Of a stretch of 64,000 nucleotides of DNA, positions 16,902-25,390 are shown in pieces. Each line of letters begins with the position of its first letter. Position 1 is the stretch's first letter. The position numbers and the translations under genes were made by a program. This stretch comes from JBEIVB01 sp040374085 (GTDB lineage Bacteria; Bacteroidota; Bacteroidia; UBA4408): positions 3,458-67,457 of the forward strand of contig JBEIVB010000003.1 in NCBI GenBank assembly GCA_040374085.1, written 5' to 3'. The notes beneath the pieces are model-generated. The model was not told where the DNA came from. It saw nothing but the letters and a program-made list of their open reading frames with translations, and made no database searches.

Positions 16902-18178
16902 CAGGGTTGCTGAAGCCATGCGTACACCCGCTCACGCACCGCGTCCTGAAAGGAAGGCAGCGTAACCTGTTGAACCACTTCATCGAGAAACGCCTGCAAA
17001 AGCAGCTTTCGCGCCGATTCAACCCCCAATCCCCTGCTTCGCAAATAAAACAAGGCCGAAGGATCGAGCTGCCCTGTTGAGGTGCCGTGGCTGCACTTCA
17101 CATCGTCGGCATAAATCTCCAATTGCGGCTTTGTATTCACCGTTGCACCCGGACTCAATAAGATGTTTCGGTTGCTTTGGAAGGCATTGGTCTTTTGGGC
17201 ATCGCGACGAACGTAAATCTTTCCGTTAAACACTGCCGTAGCCTTGCCCTGCAACGCTCCCTTATACAGTTCGTTGCTGTTGCAATTGGGAACTCTATGG
17301 TCTACCAAGGTATGGTTGTCCATTAACTGGCGGTCGTTCCCAAGGTAAAGGCCCAGCAAATGGGCTTCACCGTATTGCCCTTCGAGTTGTACTTGGGTGT
17401 TGTTGCGCACCAATGCGCCCCCTGTAGTAAGGGTAAACTGCCAGCTCTGGCTGTTGGCCTGCTGAGATGTAATGGAGGTATTCACCTGTTGTGCATCGGC
17501 TGCATCGTCTTGTATGCGCAGATGGGTTACCCGAGCACCTTCAGCAACAAGGGTTTCGCCCACCACGTTCAATTGGGAGCGCCCGCAACCGGCAACACCG
17601 GCATAGGCTTCAACAAGGGTAAGAGAGGCAGACGATTCTACCTCTACCAAAAAACGAAGATCCGCACGAAGGCGTTGAGGCGAACGGTGCACATGCAATA
17701 CCACAATCGGCACCTCAATTTCTTTGCCCTGCCCAACCCTCAGATGAACACCGCCGCTCCACTCGGAAGCGTTGCGGGCAATCATTGGATCGGTGTTGGG
17801 TGCAGCCAGGGTGCCCATAGCCGATGGTTCAGCACCTTCCAAAATCCAGGTTATGCTCAAACCATCCGGCAAATCATGGGGGAGGGAAATGGGTTTGCCA
17901 TCAGCGAATAGAATTACCCGTGCTCCGGTCAATCCCCAATTGGATAACCAATTGTCAATAATAACTTTCAGTTCGTCGGGCTGAGGCACGTCCCCAATGA
18001 GTTCTGCCGTCCAGTCGAGGTGCTTGGAGAGGTCGCAGTATTTGTACTCCTCCCACGTGCGGGTAGGCAACCCTTGAGCAGCAAAAATGGCCGCTGCCTC
18101 TTCGCGCTTTGCAGCGTGCGTGCTACGTATGCGGGTTTCGTTTTCCAAATCCATTTCGGGGTGCATACGAATCATCAA
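16901..18178 (-). CDS. sufD: SufD Fe-S assembly scaffold protein
   Basis: 425 residues. N-terminal TRTWEEYKYCDL fits SufD, and the C-terminal half is the beta-helix core with YADDVKCSHGTSTGQLD and LFYLRSRGL, the conserved SufB/SufD segment containing the His used in the SufBCD interface. It forms the SufBC2D scaffold with SufB and SufC. Start overlaps the sufC stop by 4 bp (ATGA). Confidence 0.96.
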   Translation of the reverse strand: MMIRMHPEMDLENETRIRSTHAAKREEAAAIFAAQGLPTRTWEEYKYCDLSKHLDWTAELIGDVPQPDELKVIIDNWLSNWGLTGARVILFADGKPISLPHDLPDGLSITWILEGAEPSAMGTLAAPNTDPMIARNASEWSGGVHLRVGQGKEIEVPIVVLHVHRSPQRLRADLRFLVEVESSASLTLVEAYAGVAGCGRSQLNVVGETLVAEGARVTHLRIQDDAADAQQVNTSITSQQANSQSWQFTLTTGGALVRNNTQVQLEGQYGEAHLLGLYLGNDRQLMDNHTLVDHRVPNCNSNELYKGALQGKATAVFNGKIYVRRDAQKTNAFQSNRNILLSPGATVNTKPQLEIYADDVKCSHGTSTGQLDPSALFYLRSRGLGVESARKLLLQAFLDEVVQQVTLPSFQDAVRERVYAWLQQP

Positions 18179-18939
18179 ATGTTCAGAGGCTCTCCAAGCT
18201 CGGCCTTAATCCAATCGTAGCCTTTCTCCTCAAGCTCCAACGCCAATTCCTTGGTGCCGGTTTTTACTATTTTACCTTTATATAATACATGCACCACATC
18301 AGGCACAATGTAGTCGAGCAAACGCTGGTAGTGGGTAATGACCACAAACGCATTGTCTGGTCGGCGCAGCTTGTTTACCCCGTTGGCCACGATGCGTAGG
18401 GCATCGATGTCGAGGCCGGAGTCGGTTTCATCCAATATGGCCAAGGTTGGCTCAAGCATGGCCATTTGAAAAATCTCGTTGCGTTTCTTCTCTCCTCCGC
18501 TGAACCCCTCATTTACGCTGCGATTGGCCAATTTCCCGTCGAGCTCAACCAAAGCCTGCTTTTCTTTTAGCATAGAAAGAAACGTGCGAGGCTCAATGGG
18601 ACCTAACCCTTTGTGGGCACGAATTTCATTCAACGCAGTTTTTAAAAAGTTGATGTTGCTCACACCCGGAATCTCCACTGGGTATTGGAAAGCCAGAAAA
18701 AGGCCTTCGCGAGCCCGAACCTCAGGGTCCAACTCCAACAGGTTATGGCCGTTGAACTGCACGGTACCCTCGGTTACTTCATATTCGTTGCGCCCACTGA
18801 GCACAGCGGAGAGGGTGCTCTTGCCTGAGCCGTTGGGGCCCATGATGGCATGAACCTCACCGGGTTTTACCGTAAGGTTGATGCCTTTCAGGATTTCTTT
18901 GTCGCCTACGGAGGCTTTTAAATTGCGTATTTCTAACAT
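18175..18939 (-). CDS. sufC: SufC ATPase of the Fe-S scaffold complex
   Basis: 254 residues. ABC-type ATPase: Walker A GPNGSGKST (34-42), signature FSGGEKKRNE (typical of SufC), Walker B LAILDETDSGLD and H-loop VITHYQR. It drives conformational change in SufBC2D during cluster assembly; it is not a transporter. Between sufB (27 bp upstream) and sufD (overlapping). Confidence 0.98.
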   Translation of the reverse strand: MLEIRNLKASVGDKEILKGINLTVKPGEVHAIMGPNGSGKSTLSAVLSGRNEYEVTEGTVQFNGHNLLELDPEVRAREGLFLAFQYPVEIPGVSNINFLKTALNEIRAHKGLGPIEPRTFLSMLKEKQALVELDGKLANRSVNEGFSGGEKKRNEIFQMAMLEPTLAILDETDSGLDIDALRIVANGVNKLRRPDNAFVVITHYQRLLDYIVPDVVHVLYKGKIVKTGTKELALELEEKGYDWIKAELGEPLNI

Positions 18940-18966
18940 GGTGATGGTGTCAAAAAAATGGGAGCA

Positions 18967-20400
18967 TCAACCCACCGAGCCTTCCAAGCTGACGGAGAGA
19001 AGTTTCTGAGCTTCTACGGCAAACTCCATCGGAAGATGATCGAAAACGTCTTTGCAATATCCGTTCACGATTAGCCCAATGGCTTTATCGGTATCAATAC
19101 CACGCTGTTTGCAGTAAAATATCTGGTCTTCGCCCACTTTAGAGGTGGTGGCCTCGTGCTCTACAATGGCAGTGGGGTTGCTTATTTCGATGTAAGGAAA
19201 GGTATGTGCGCCGCAGCGATCGCCCATGAGCAGACTGTCGCACTGACTGAAGTTGCGGGCATGATCTGCGCCCCGGTGCATTTTTACCAAGCCCCGGTAG
19301 CTGTTGTTGCTTACCCCGCAAGAGATGCCCTTCGAAACAATGGTGGAACGCGAGTGGCGACCCAAATGAATCATTTTGGTTCCGGTATCGGCCTGCTGAA
19401 AGTGGTTGGTTACCGCAACCGAGAAAAACTCTCCTACGGAATAATCTCCTTTTAATATAACACTGGGGTATTTCCAGGTAACGGCAGAGCCGGTCTCCAC
19501 TTGTGTCCACGATATTTTGCTTCGGTCGCCCAGGCAAATGCCGCGCTTGGTTACAAAGTTGAAGATGCCGCCTTTCCCATCTTTATCTCCGGGATACCAA
19601 TTTTGTACGGTGCTGTATTTTACCTCTGCATCGCGGTGGGCAACAATTTCCACCACTGCAGCATGCAATTGGTTTTCGTCGCGCATGGGGGCAGTGCAAC
19701 CCTCTAGGTAACTCACATAGGATTCCTCATCGGCTATGATAAGGGTACGCTCAAATTGTCCCGTGCCTGCACTGTTGATGCGAAAGTACGTAGAGAGCTC
19801 CATGGGGCAACGCACGCCTTTGGGGATGTAGCAAAACGAGCCATCGGTGAAGACAGCCGAGTTGAGGGCTGCATAAAAATTGTCGTGCGCCGGAACCACG
19901 GTTCCCATATAGCGACGTACCAGCTCCGGATGCTCTTGCACCGCATCTCCAAAGCTGCAAAAGATGATGCCCAGCTCGGCAAGCTTCTCCTTGAAAGAGG
20001 TCTTCACCGAAACGGAATCCATCACAAAGTCAACCGCAACGCCGCTCAGGCGCTTCTGCTCTTCCAGGGATATGCCCAACTTCTCAAACGTCTTCAATAT
20101 CTCTGGATCTACCTCATCGAGGCTGTTGAGCTGTTTCTTTTGCTTGGGTGCTGAGTAGTAAATGATGTCTTGAAAGTTGGGCCTAGCATACTGCACATGA
20201 GCCCAGTTAGGCTCTTGCATGCCACACCAAAAACGGAAGGCTTCCAGTCGAAAATCCAACAACCATTGCGGCTCGTTTTTCTTGGCCGATATAAAACGAA
20301 TTATGTCTTCGTTGAGACCTTTGGGAGCCTGATCTGCCTCAATGTCGGTTACGAAACCGTATTTATAATCGCTGTTGGTAATTTCCTCAATGATCTCCAT
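18967..20400 (-). CDS. sufB: SufB Fe-S assembly scaffold protein
   Basis: 477 residues, near the usual length. Hallmarks: [10 protein letters not shown] at the start, [51 protein letters not shown], and [20 protein letters not shown], where the cluster-binding cysteine lies. It nucleates Fe-S clusters with SufC and SufD. Starts 8 bp after the sufA stop. Confidence 0.98.
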   Translation of the reverse strand: MEIIEEITNSDYKYGFVTDIEADQAPKGLNEDIIRFISAKKNEPQWLLDFRLEAFRFWCGMQEPNWAHVQYARPNFQDIIYYSAPKQKKQLNSLDEVDPEILKTFEKLGISLEEQKRLSGVAVDFVMDSVSVKTSFKEKLAELGIIFCSFGDAVQEHPELVRRYMGTVVPAHDNFYAALNSAVFTDGSFCYIPKGVRCPMELSTYFRINSAGTGQFERTLIIADEESYVSYLEGCTAPMRDENQLHAAVVEIVAHRDAEVKYSTVQNWYPGDKDGKGGIFNFVTKRGICLGDRSKISWTQVETGSAVTWKYPSVILKGDYSVGEFFSVAVTNHFQQADTGTKMIHLGRHSRSTIVSKGISCGVSNNSYRGLVKMHRGADHARNFSQCDSLLMGDRCGAHTFPYIEISNPTAIVEHEATTSKVGEDQIFYCKQRGIDTDKAIGLIVNGYCKDVFDHLPMEFAVEAQKLLSVSLEGSVG

Positions 20401-20408
20401 GACGCCTG

Positions 20409-20735
20409 TTATACCGAAAAACTTTCACCGCATCCGCAAGTGCGGGATGCGTTTGGATTATGAAATGTAAATCCTTTCCCATTCAGCCCGCCGCTGAAGT
20501 CGAGCTCGGTGCCCACGAGGTAGAGAAAAGACTTTTTGTCTACGGCAATGCGAACCCCCTTGTCTTCGAAGACCTGGTCCCCTTCGCGCACCTGGGTGTC
20601 GAACTCCAATTTATAAGATAGTCCGCTGCACCCTCCGCCCTCAACACCCACCCGGATGAAGCTGTCAACCGGTTTGTGCTCCTGAGCAAGGAGCGACTGA
20701 ACTTGCGCTTTCGCCGACTCTGAAACGGTAATCAT
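20409..20735 (-). CDS. sufA: SufA/IscA-type A-type Fe-S carrier
   Basis: 108 residues of the HesB/IscA family: [15 protein letters not shown] carries the first conserved Cys, and [10 protein letters not shown] carries the CxC pair. It receives clusters from the SufBCD scaffold and delivers them to targets. First gene of the suf cluster; its promoter with flanking inverted repeats begins about 40 bp upstream. Confidence 0.95.
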   Translation of the reverse strand: MITVSESAKAQVQSLLAQEHKPVDSFIRVGVEGGGCSGLSYKLEFDTQVREGDQVFEDKGVRIAVDKKSFLYLVGTELDFSGGLNGKGFTFHNPNASRTCGCGESFSV

Positions 20736-20751
20736 GATCCAAAAAAGGTTT

Positions 20752-20797
20752 ATTTAGACTGATTCTAAATTCTGCTGCAAAGGTAGGCAGAATTTAG
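20752..20797 (-). promoter_or_regulatory. suf promoter inside nested inverted repeats
   Basis: The -7 box TACCTTTG (minus strand, 20778-20785) sits in the 11-bp spacer of a perfect 11-bp inverted repeat, CTAAATTCTGC (20765-20775) and GCAGAATTTAG (20787-20797). A second perfect repeat, ATTTAGA (20752-20758) and TCTAAAT (20764-20770), shares a half-site and covers the expected transcription start. The arrangement is that of an operator for a dimeric repressor controlling suf. Confidence 0.7.
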
Positions 20798-20855
20798 GCT
20801 TCCGAGGTTATGAACAAGAAATTAACCCAAAAGTTTACGGAGATGCAAGGGTCAT

Positions 20856-22247
20856 CTAAGAAAGGATCTGAACCAAGGCGTTGGGGAAAAGACCCAGAGC
20901 CAATAAGCCTACCAAACAGGTCCAAATGACGATGCGTTGTGCCATGGGCACAGCTACCGCTCCAAGCTCATCGCCGCCCTTTGCAAAGAGGGTTGCCATT
21001 AATCTAAGGTAATACCAAACGCCTACCAGAGAGGCCAGTACAGCCACCAACACCACCCAGATGTGTCCGCTGTGTATGGCGTTTACAAAGAGATAATACT
21101 TACCAAAGAAGCCGGCCATGGGTGGAATGCCGGCAAGGGAAAACAGGGCAATGCTGAGGCTCACCGCCAAAAAAGGATTCCGGCGAAACAAGCCGCGGAA
21201 AGCCTCTGCATGATCGCTCTGGGTAGATTCCGAAACCAGATAGAGCACCGAAAAGGCCAAGACCCCACCCAAGCTGTAGGCCAAGGTGTAAAAGAGAATG
21301 GCATTTCCGTTGGCAGCTGAAGGCAAGCTTATGGAGAGTATGCCCAGCATCAAATACCCGGCGTGGGCTATGGAAGAATAGGCCAGCATGCGCTTCACAT
21401 TCTCCTGAACCAAAGCCGTGATGTTCCCAACCAACAGGGTAAGCACAGCAAGCACTTCGGCCAAGATGAGCCAAGTACCGCCCACTTGAGCAAAGCAGGT
21501 GTTGAAAAGACGGAAGAAAGCAGCAAAAGCAGCGGTTTTCACCACGGTAGACATCAAAGCCGTTACCTGAGTTGGGGCACCGGTGTATACATCGGGCGCC
21601 CAAAAATGAAAGGGAACAGCCGAAACTTTAAAGGCCATAGCACAAAAGATGAGCACCACGCCCAAGTAAAACATAGGCGGATACTGGCCATTCATGGTTT
21701 TTACGTAATCGGCAATGGTGTGCACATGAAAGGCTCCGGTTACGCCGTAGACAAGGGCAATGCCCATAAGCAGAAAGCCGGTGGCAAAAGAACCCATGAG
21801 AAAGTATTTGAGGGCAGCTTCGTTGGAGTTGAGGCTGTTCTTGCGGCTTCCGGCCAATACATATAGGGGAATCGATAAGGTTTCTATACCCAAAAAGAGC
21901 ATCACAAGGTTGCCATAGGATGCCATCATCATGGCCCCGGTAAGCGCAAAGGCACTCAAGGAAAGAGTATCGGTGATGTGGGTGTGCTCTTCAAAGTCTG
22001 CCCGAGAGCCAATGAGCCAAAGAAAGAAGGTGAAGCACATGACCAAGGTGAAGGCAATGGCCATGTTATCGAACACCAACATGTTGTTGAAGAAGTGGTG
22101 CGCCGGAGCATTCCAGTCGTACACAGCAGAAGCCATGGCCCCAATAAGACCCAAAAGCATGAGGGGAAACACCCACTTGCGAAAGCGGAACACCTCTGAA
22201 AGCAGGGCGATTACCCCTATGCCAGCAAGAAAAATTAGCGATTTCAT
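20856..22247 (-). CDS. nuoN: NADH-quinone oxidoreductase subunit N
   Basis: 463 residues, almost entirely membrane helices, in the antiporter-like family: YLVLFLGIETLSIPLYVLAG-type segment (LFLGIETLSIPLYVLAG), LKYFLMGSFATGFLLMG, FHFWAPDVYTGAPTQV, and VKRMLAYSSIAHAGYLMLG, each carrying conserved proton-channel residues (E of the first, K of the later helices). Inner-membrane arm of complex I. Follows nuoM by 79 bp; the rest of nuo is not here. Confidence 0.96.
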   Translation of the reverse strand: MKSLIFLAGIGVIALLSEVFRFRKWVFPLMLLGLIGAMASAVYDWNAPAHHFFNNMLVFDNMAIAFTLVMCFTFFLWLIGSRADFEEHTHITDTLSLSAFALTGAMMMASYGNLVMLFLGIETLSIPLYVLAGSRKNSLNSNEAALKYFLMGSFATGFLLMGIALVYGVTGAFHVHTIADYVKTMNGQYPPMFYLGVVLIFCAMAFKVSAVPFHFWAPDVYTGAPTQVTALMSTVVKTAAFAAFFRLFNTCFAQVGGTWLILAEVLAVLTLLVGNITALVQENVKRMLAYSSIAHAGYLMLGILSISLPSAANGNAILFYTLAYSLGGVLAFSVLYLVSESTQSDHAEAFRGLFRRNPFLAVSLSIALFSLAGIPPMAGFFGKYYLFVNAIHSGHIWVVLVAVLASLVGVWYYLRLMATLFAKGGDELGAVAVPMAQRIVIWTCLVGLLALGLFPNALVQILS

Positions 22248-22326
22248 TTCCGATTCGGTGTTGGGTGGGGATTTGGTGATGTTAGGGTTTCAACCATGTG
22301 CCTATTGCGTTCTCTGTTTGAAGAAA

Positions 22327-23781
22327 TCAACGTGGGTGCACGAGGCTTAATAGCTGCTCTACCGCAGGTGCAGAAATATCGAGCAAGGGTTTTGGATACA
22401 CTCCTAATGCTATAATAAGAGCTACCATAGGGTAGAGCACCAGACGCTCGTGGCTGCTGAGCTCGGCAAAAATACCGGTAGATTTTCCGGCCTCACCCAG
22501 CATGGTGCGCTGGTAGGCGCGCAGCATGTACACAGCACCCAGAACAACGGTGAGTCCGGCAACAGCAGTGGCTGCAGCGCTCCACTGGTAGAGTCCGGCC
22601 AACAGCAGAAACTCACCCACAAAGCCGTTGGTGAGAGGCAGAGCCACCGCGCCGAGGGTTACCACCAGAAAGATGGCGGCAAATCCGGGCGCCTGGCTGC
22701 GCACGCCGCCCAAAGCAGAAAGCTCTCGGGTGCCGGTGCGCGCCTCGATGCGGTCTATGATGTAGAAGAGGCAGAAGACGCTGATGCCGTGACTCACCAT
22801 CTGAAAGAGCGCTCCTTGAAAGGCCTGCACGTTGGCAGCCATAAGGCCCGCCGCCATAAGACCAACGTGTGAAATGGAAGAGTAGGCAATGAGGCGCTTA
22901 AAATCGGTTTGCACCAGGGCTATGCAGGCCCCATACACGATGCCCGTAACCGCTAGGCCGATGGCCAGAGCGCTCCACTGCGCTGCACCCAAAGGCACCA
23001 CGGGCAACAGCCAGCGCATTACGCCATAGGTTCCCATCTTAAGCATAATGCCCGATAAAAGCATGGTACCTTGAACCGGGGCTTCGGTATAGGTATCGGG
23101 CTGCCAGGTGTGCAGGGGAAAGATGGGCATCTTAATGGCAAAGGCCAGAAAGAGCAGCCAAAAGACCCAGCTTTGTGTCTCTGCCGAAAGATGGCTGCCC
23201 GTGGCACACAAAACCTGGAGGTCGAAGCTGTGTGCACCCGGGGTGTGCAAATAAACCACCACCAATCCCACCAGCATCAACAAAGAGCCGGTGAGGGTGT
23301 ACACAAAGAACTTCAAAGGTGTGCGGGCGTTCTCTCCACTGCTCCACATCATAACAATGAACCAGATGGGCAACAGGGCCAGCTCCCAAAAGATGTAGAA
23401 AAGGAACCCATCCTGAGCGGTGAACACCCCAACCAATGCGCTTTGCATGAGCAGGGTGAGCGCATAGAAGGATGAAGGACGAGCCGACTCAGCACCGGAG
23501 GATAGCAAAATAAAAGGGACCAATAGGTTGGTAAGCAACACCAGCACGAGGCTGATGCCATCCATGCCCACATGAAAATGAATGCCCAAACTGGGAATCC
23601 ACGGAAGGTCCAACACATACTTGGGAGCGGCCGGACTGCCTGCGGTAAAAACCAAAGCGAGGGTGATGAGCAACTGGAGGGCAGATACGCCCACTGCAAG
23701 GTTGCGGGAACCGTTGCCCGGGATGGCAAACAAAAAAAGAGAGGCCACCAAAGGCAAGGCAATCAGCAGGGCAGTAAGCAT
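22327..23781 (-). CDS. nuoM: NADH-quinone oxidoreductase subunit M
   Basis: 484 residues with ~14 membrane helices. Family motifs: MDGISLVLVLLTNLLVPF, FWELALLPIWFIVMMW (key Glu), FPLHTWQPDTYTEAP, and FKRLIAYSSISHVGLMAAG. Proton-pumping antiporter-like subunit of complex I. Usually nuoL precedes nuoM; here lhgO is upstream on the same strand, so nuoMN stand apart from the other subunits. Confidence 0.96.
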   Translation of the reverse strand: MLTALLIALPLVASLFLFAIPGNGSRNLAVGVSALQLLITLALVFTAGSPAAPKYVLDLPWIPSLGIHFHVGMDGISLVLVLLTNLLVPFILLSSGAESARPSSFYALTLLMQSALVGVFTAQDGFLFYIFWELALLPIWFIVMMWSSGENARTPLKFFVYTLTGSLLMLVGLVVVYLHTPGAHSFDLQVLCATGSHLSAETQSWVFWLLFLAFAIKMPIFPLHTWQPDTYTEAPVQGTMLLSGIMLKMGTYGVMRWLLPVVPLGAAQWSALAIGLAVTGIVYGACIALVQTDFKRLIAYSSISHVGLMAAGLMAANVQAFQGALFQMVSHGISVFCLFYIIDRIEARTGTRELSALGGVRSQAPGFAAIFLVVTLGAVALPLTNGFVGEFLLLAGLYQWSAAATAVAGLTVVLGAVYMLRAYQRTMLGEAGKSTGIFAELSSHERLVLYPMVALIIALGVYPKPLLDISAPAVEQLLSLVHPR

Positions 23782-23866
23782 AGAGGCAGTTTGGTGTTCG
23801 GTTGTTGGCGGGCCAAAATTCGTGATTTATGCCTAATGTCCAAAGGAAACAGTAGGCGCAATGCGC

Positions 23867-25084
23867 TTAGGTGAGACGGAAATGTTCGGTGGCCATCTGC
23901 ATGATCTCTCCACCTATGGCCAAAGAGGCTGTGGCTGCGGGCGATGGCGCGTTGAGGACATGCAGGGCGTTTCCACTTTTTTCCATTTTAAAATCATCAA
24001 TCATCTCACCTTCCGGAGCAAGGGCCATGGCCCTAACCCCAGCACGCCCCGGCTCTATGTCGTCCATTTCCAGGCTGGGAATGAGCTTGTTGAGGCGCTT
24101 GAGAAAGAGGCGCTTAGAGAAGGCGCCTCGGTACTCATCGAGGCCAAAGCGCCAATGCTTGGCAAAGAATTTCCATGTGCCACCAAAAGAAAAAGCCTCG
24201 GCCGTATCGCGCAAGCTGAAGTCGGTTTTACCGTAACCCTCGCGCTTGAACACAAACACCGCATTGGGTCCACACTCCACACCACCCTGAATCATGCGGG
24301 TGAAGTGCACGCCCAAAAAGGGAAATTTAGGGTTGGGAACGGGATAAATGAGGTGCTTGACTTTTTGCATGCCTTTTTCGGTGAGCTCATAATAATCGCC
24401 CCGAAAGCCCACGATGGCGGCATCGGATGGAGTCCCTTCTTTCTTGGCTATGCGGTCGCTTTGAAGACCGGCGCAGGTGATGAGGTAGCGGGTTTGCACA
24501 CTACCGCGGTTGGTGAGGATGCGTGTGCCCGAGTCGTTGCGCTCAAAGCCTTTGGCCTCCATCCCGCATTGCACCTTGCTTTGAGGGAAACGCTCCTGCA
24601 AGATGCGGGCATACACGCGGGTAACTTCTGCATAGTCGATGATGCCGGTGCACCCCACGCGAATGGCCTGTATACCGGTGCAAAAAGGCTCTATGTCGCG
24701 AATGGCATCCGGGCCCACCAGCTCGATGCTCTCCACGCCGTTGGCTTGTCCGTTGCGAAACACTTTGTTCATGTGCTCGAGCTCGCTTGGATCGGTGGCT
24801 ACAATGAGCTTTCCGCAGATGTCGTGAGGAATGCGGTGCTCACGGGCGAACTCCACCAGCTCCCTGCGACCTGCCACACATAAGCGGGCTTTGTAGGAAC
24901 CGGGCTTGTAATAGATGCCGCTGTGTATTACCCCAGAGTTATGGCCCGTTTGGTGCATGGCCACTTCTTGCTCCTTCTCCATCACCAAAATGCGGAGGTT
25001 TGGAAACCGGGTGTTGAGTTTCAGTGCAGAGGCAAGGCCTACTGCCCCACCGCCAACGATTACAAGATCATATGATGTTTCCAT
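23867..25084 (-). CDS. lhgO: L-2-hydroxyglutarate oxidase (LhgO-type FAD enzyme)
   Basis: 405 residues. FAD-binding VIVGGGAVGLASALKL at the N terminus, followed by the family pattern HQTGHNSGVIHSGIYYKPGS and the RYLITCAGLQSDRIA dinucleotide-domain segment. It oxidises L-2-hydroxyglutarate to 2-oxoglutarate, passing electrons to the membrane. Upstream TATTTTCG (25108-25115) is a near -7 match. Lies 85 bp before nuoM on the same strand; sharing a transcript is possible and would suit electron delivery to the quinone pool. Confidence 0.93.
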   Translation of the reverse strand: METSYDLVIVGGGAVGLASALKLNTRFPNLRILVMEKEQEVAMHQTGHNSGVIHSGIYYKPGSYKARLCVAGRRELVEFAREHRIPHDICGKLIVATDPSELEHMNKVFRNGQANGVESIELVGPDAIRDIEPFCTGIQAIRVGCTGIIDYAEVTRVYARILQERFPQSKVQCGMEAKGFERNDSGTRILTNRGSVQTRYLITCAGLQSDRIAKKEGTPSDAAIVGFRGDYYELTEKGMQKVKHLIYPVPNPKFPFLGVHFTRMIQGGVECGPNAVFVFKREGYGKTDFSLRDTAEAFSFGGTWKFFAKHWRFGLDEYRGAFSKRLFLKRLNKLIPSLEMDDIEPGRAGVRAMALAPEGEMIDDFKMEKSGNALHVLNAPSPAATASLAIGGEIMQMATEHFRLT

Positions 25085-25130
25085 TTTGATTGGGATTTAC
25101 CGCGCCGCGAAAATACCCACAACCCCGATG

Positions 25131-25162
25131 CAAAAAAAACTCCCGGATGGAATTTCCGGGAG
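25131..25162 (-). terminator. intrinsic terminator after tRNA-Leu
   Basis: Perfect 8-bp stem CTCCCGGA/TCCGGGAG with a 7-nt loop, followed on the minus strand by eight T residues, starting 5 nt after the tRNA 3' end. Confidence 0.85.
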
Positions 25163-25166
25163 CTGG

Positions 25167-25249
25167 TGCCGAAGGCGGGACTCGAACCCGCACGGATGTG
25201 ATCCACACGCCCCTGAAACGTGCGCGTATACCAATTTCGCCACTTCGGC
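25167..25249 (-). tRNA. tRNA-Leu (anticodon CAG)
   Basis: 83-nt class II tRNA with long variable arm. Acceptor GCCGAAG/CTTCGGC pairs perfectly; anticodon stem CACGT/GCGTG with loop TTCAGGG gives CAG, reading CUG. T arm GCGGG-TTCGAGT-CCCGC. CCA not encoded. Own promoter and terminator flank it. Confidence 0.95.
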
Positions 25250-25257
25250 AGGGGGCG

Positions 25258-25287
25258 CAAAAATACACAAGCCTTTGGTTTGGGCAA
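25258..25287 (-). promoter_or_regulatory. promoter of tRNA-Leu: TTG-N19-TATTTTTG
   Basis: On the minus strand TTG (25285-25287) and an exact -7 box TATTTTTG (25258-25265) are 19 nt apart, the preferred Bacteroidota spacing, ending 8 nt before the mature tRNA. Confidence 0.7.
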
Positions 25288-25390
25288 CGGAAGCAACAGG
25301 AAATTCAGCCCTCATGCAGGAAAGGAGAAAACCATTTGAGGCTTTTGGAGTTGTATTGGCATCTTTGCGCCCCTAATAAAGAAATGGTGT

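Noticed and set aside
15669..16919. Longer sufS start 18 nt upstream
   Set aside because: The TGATG overlap with sufD gives a natural start at 16901; the longer form adds residues with no family match.
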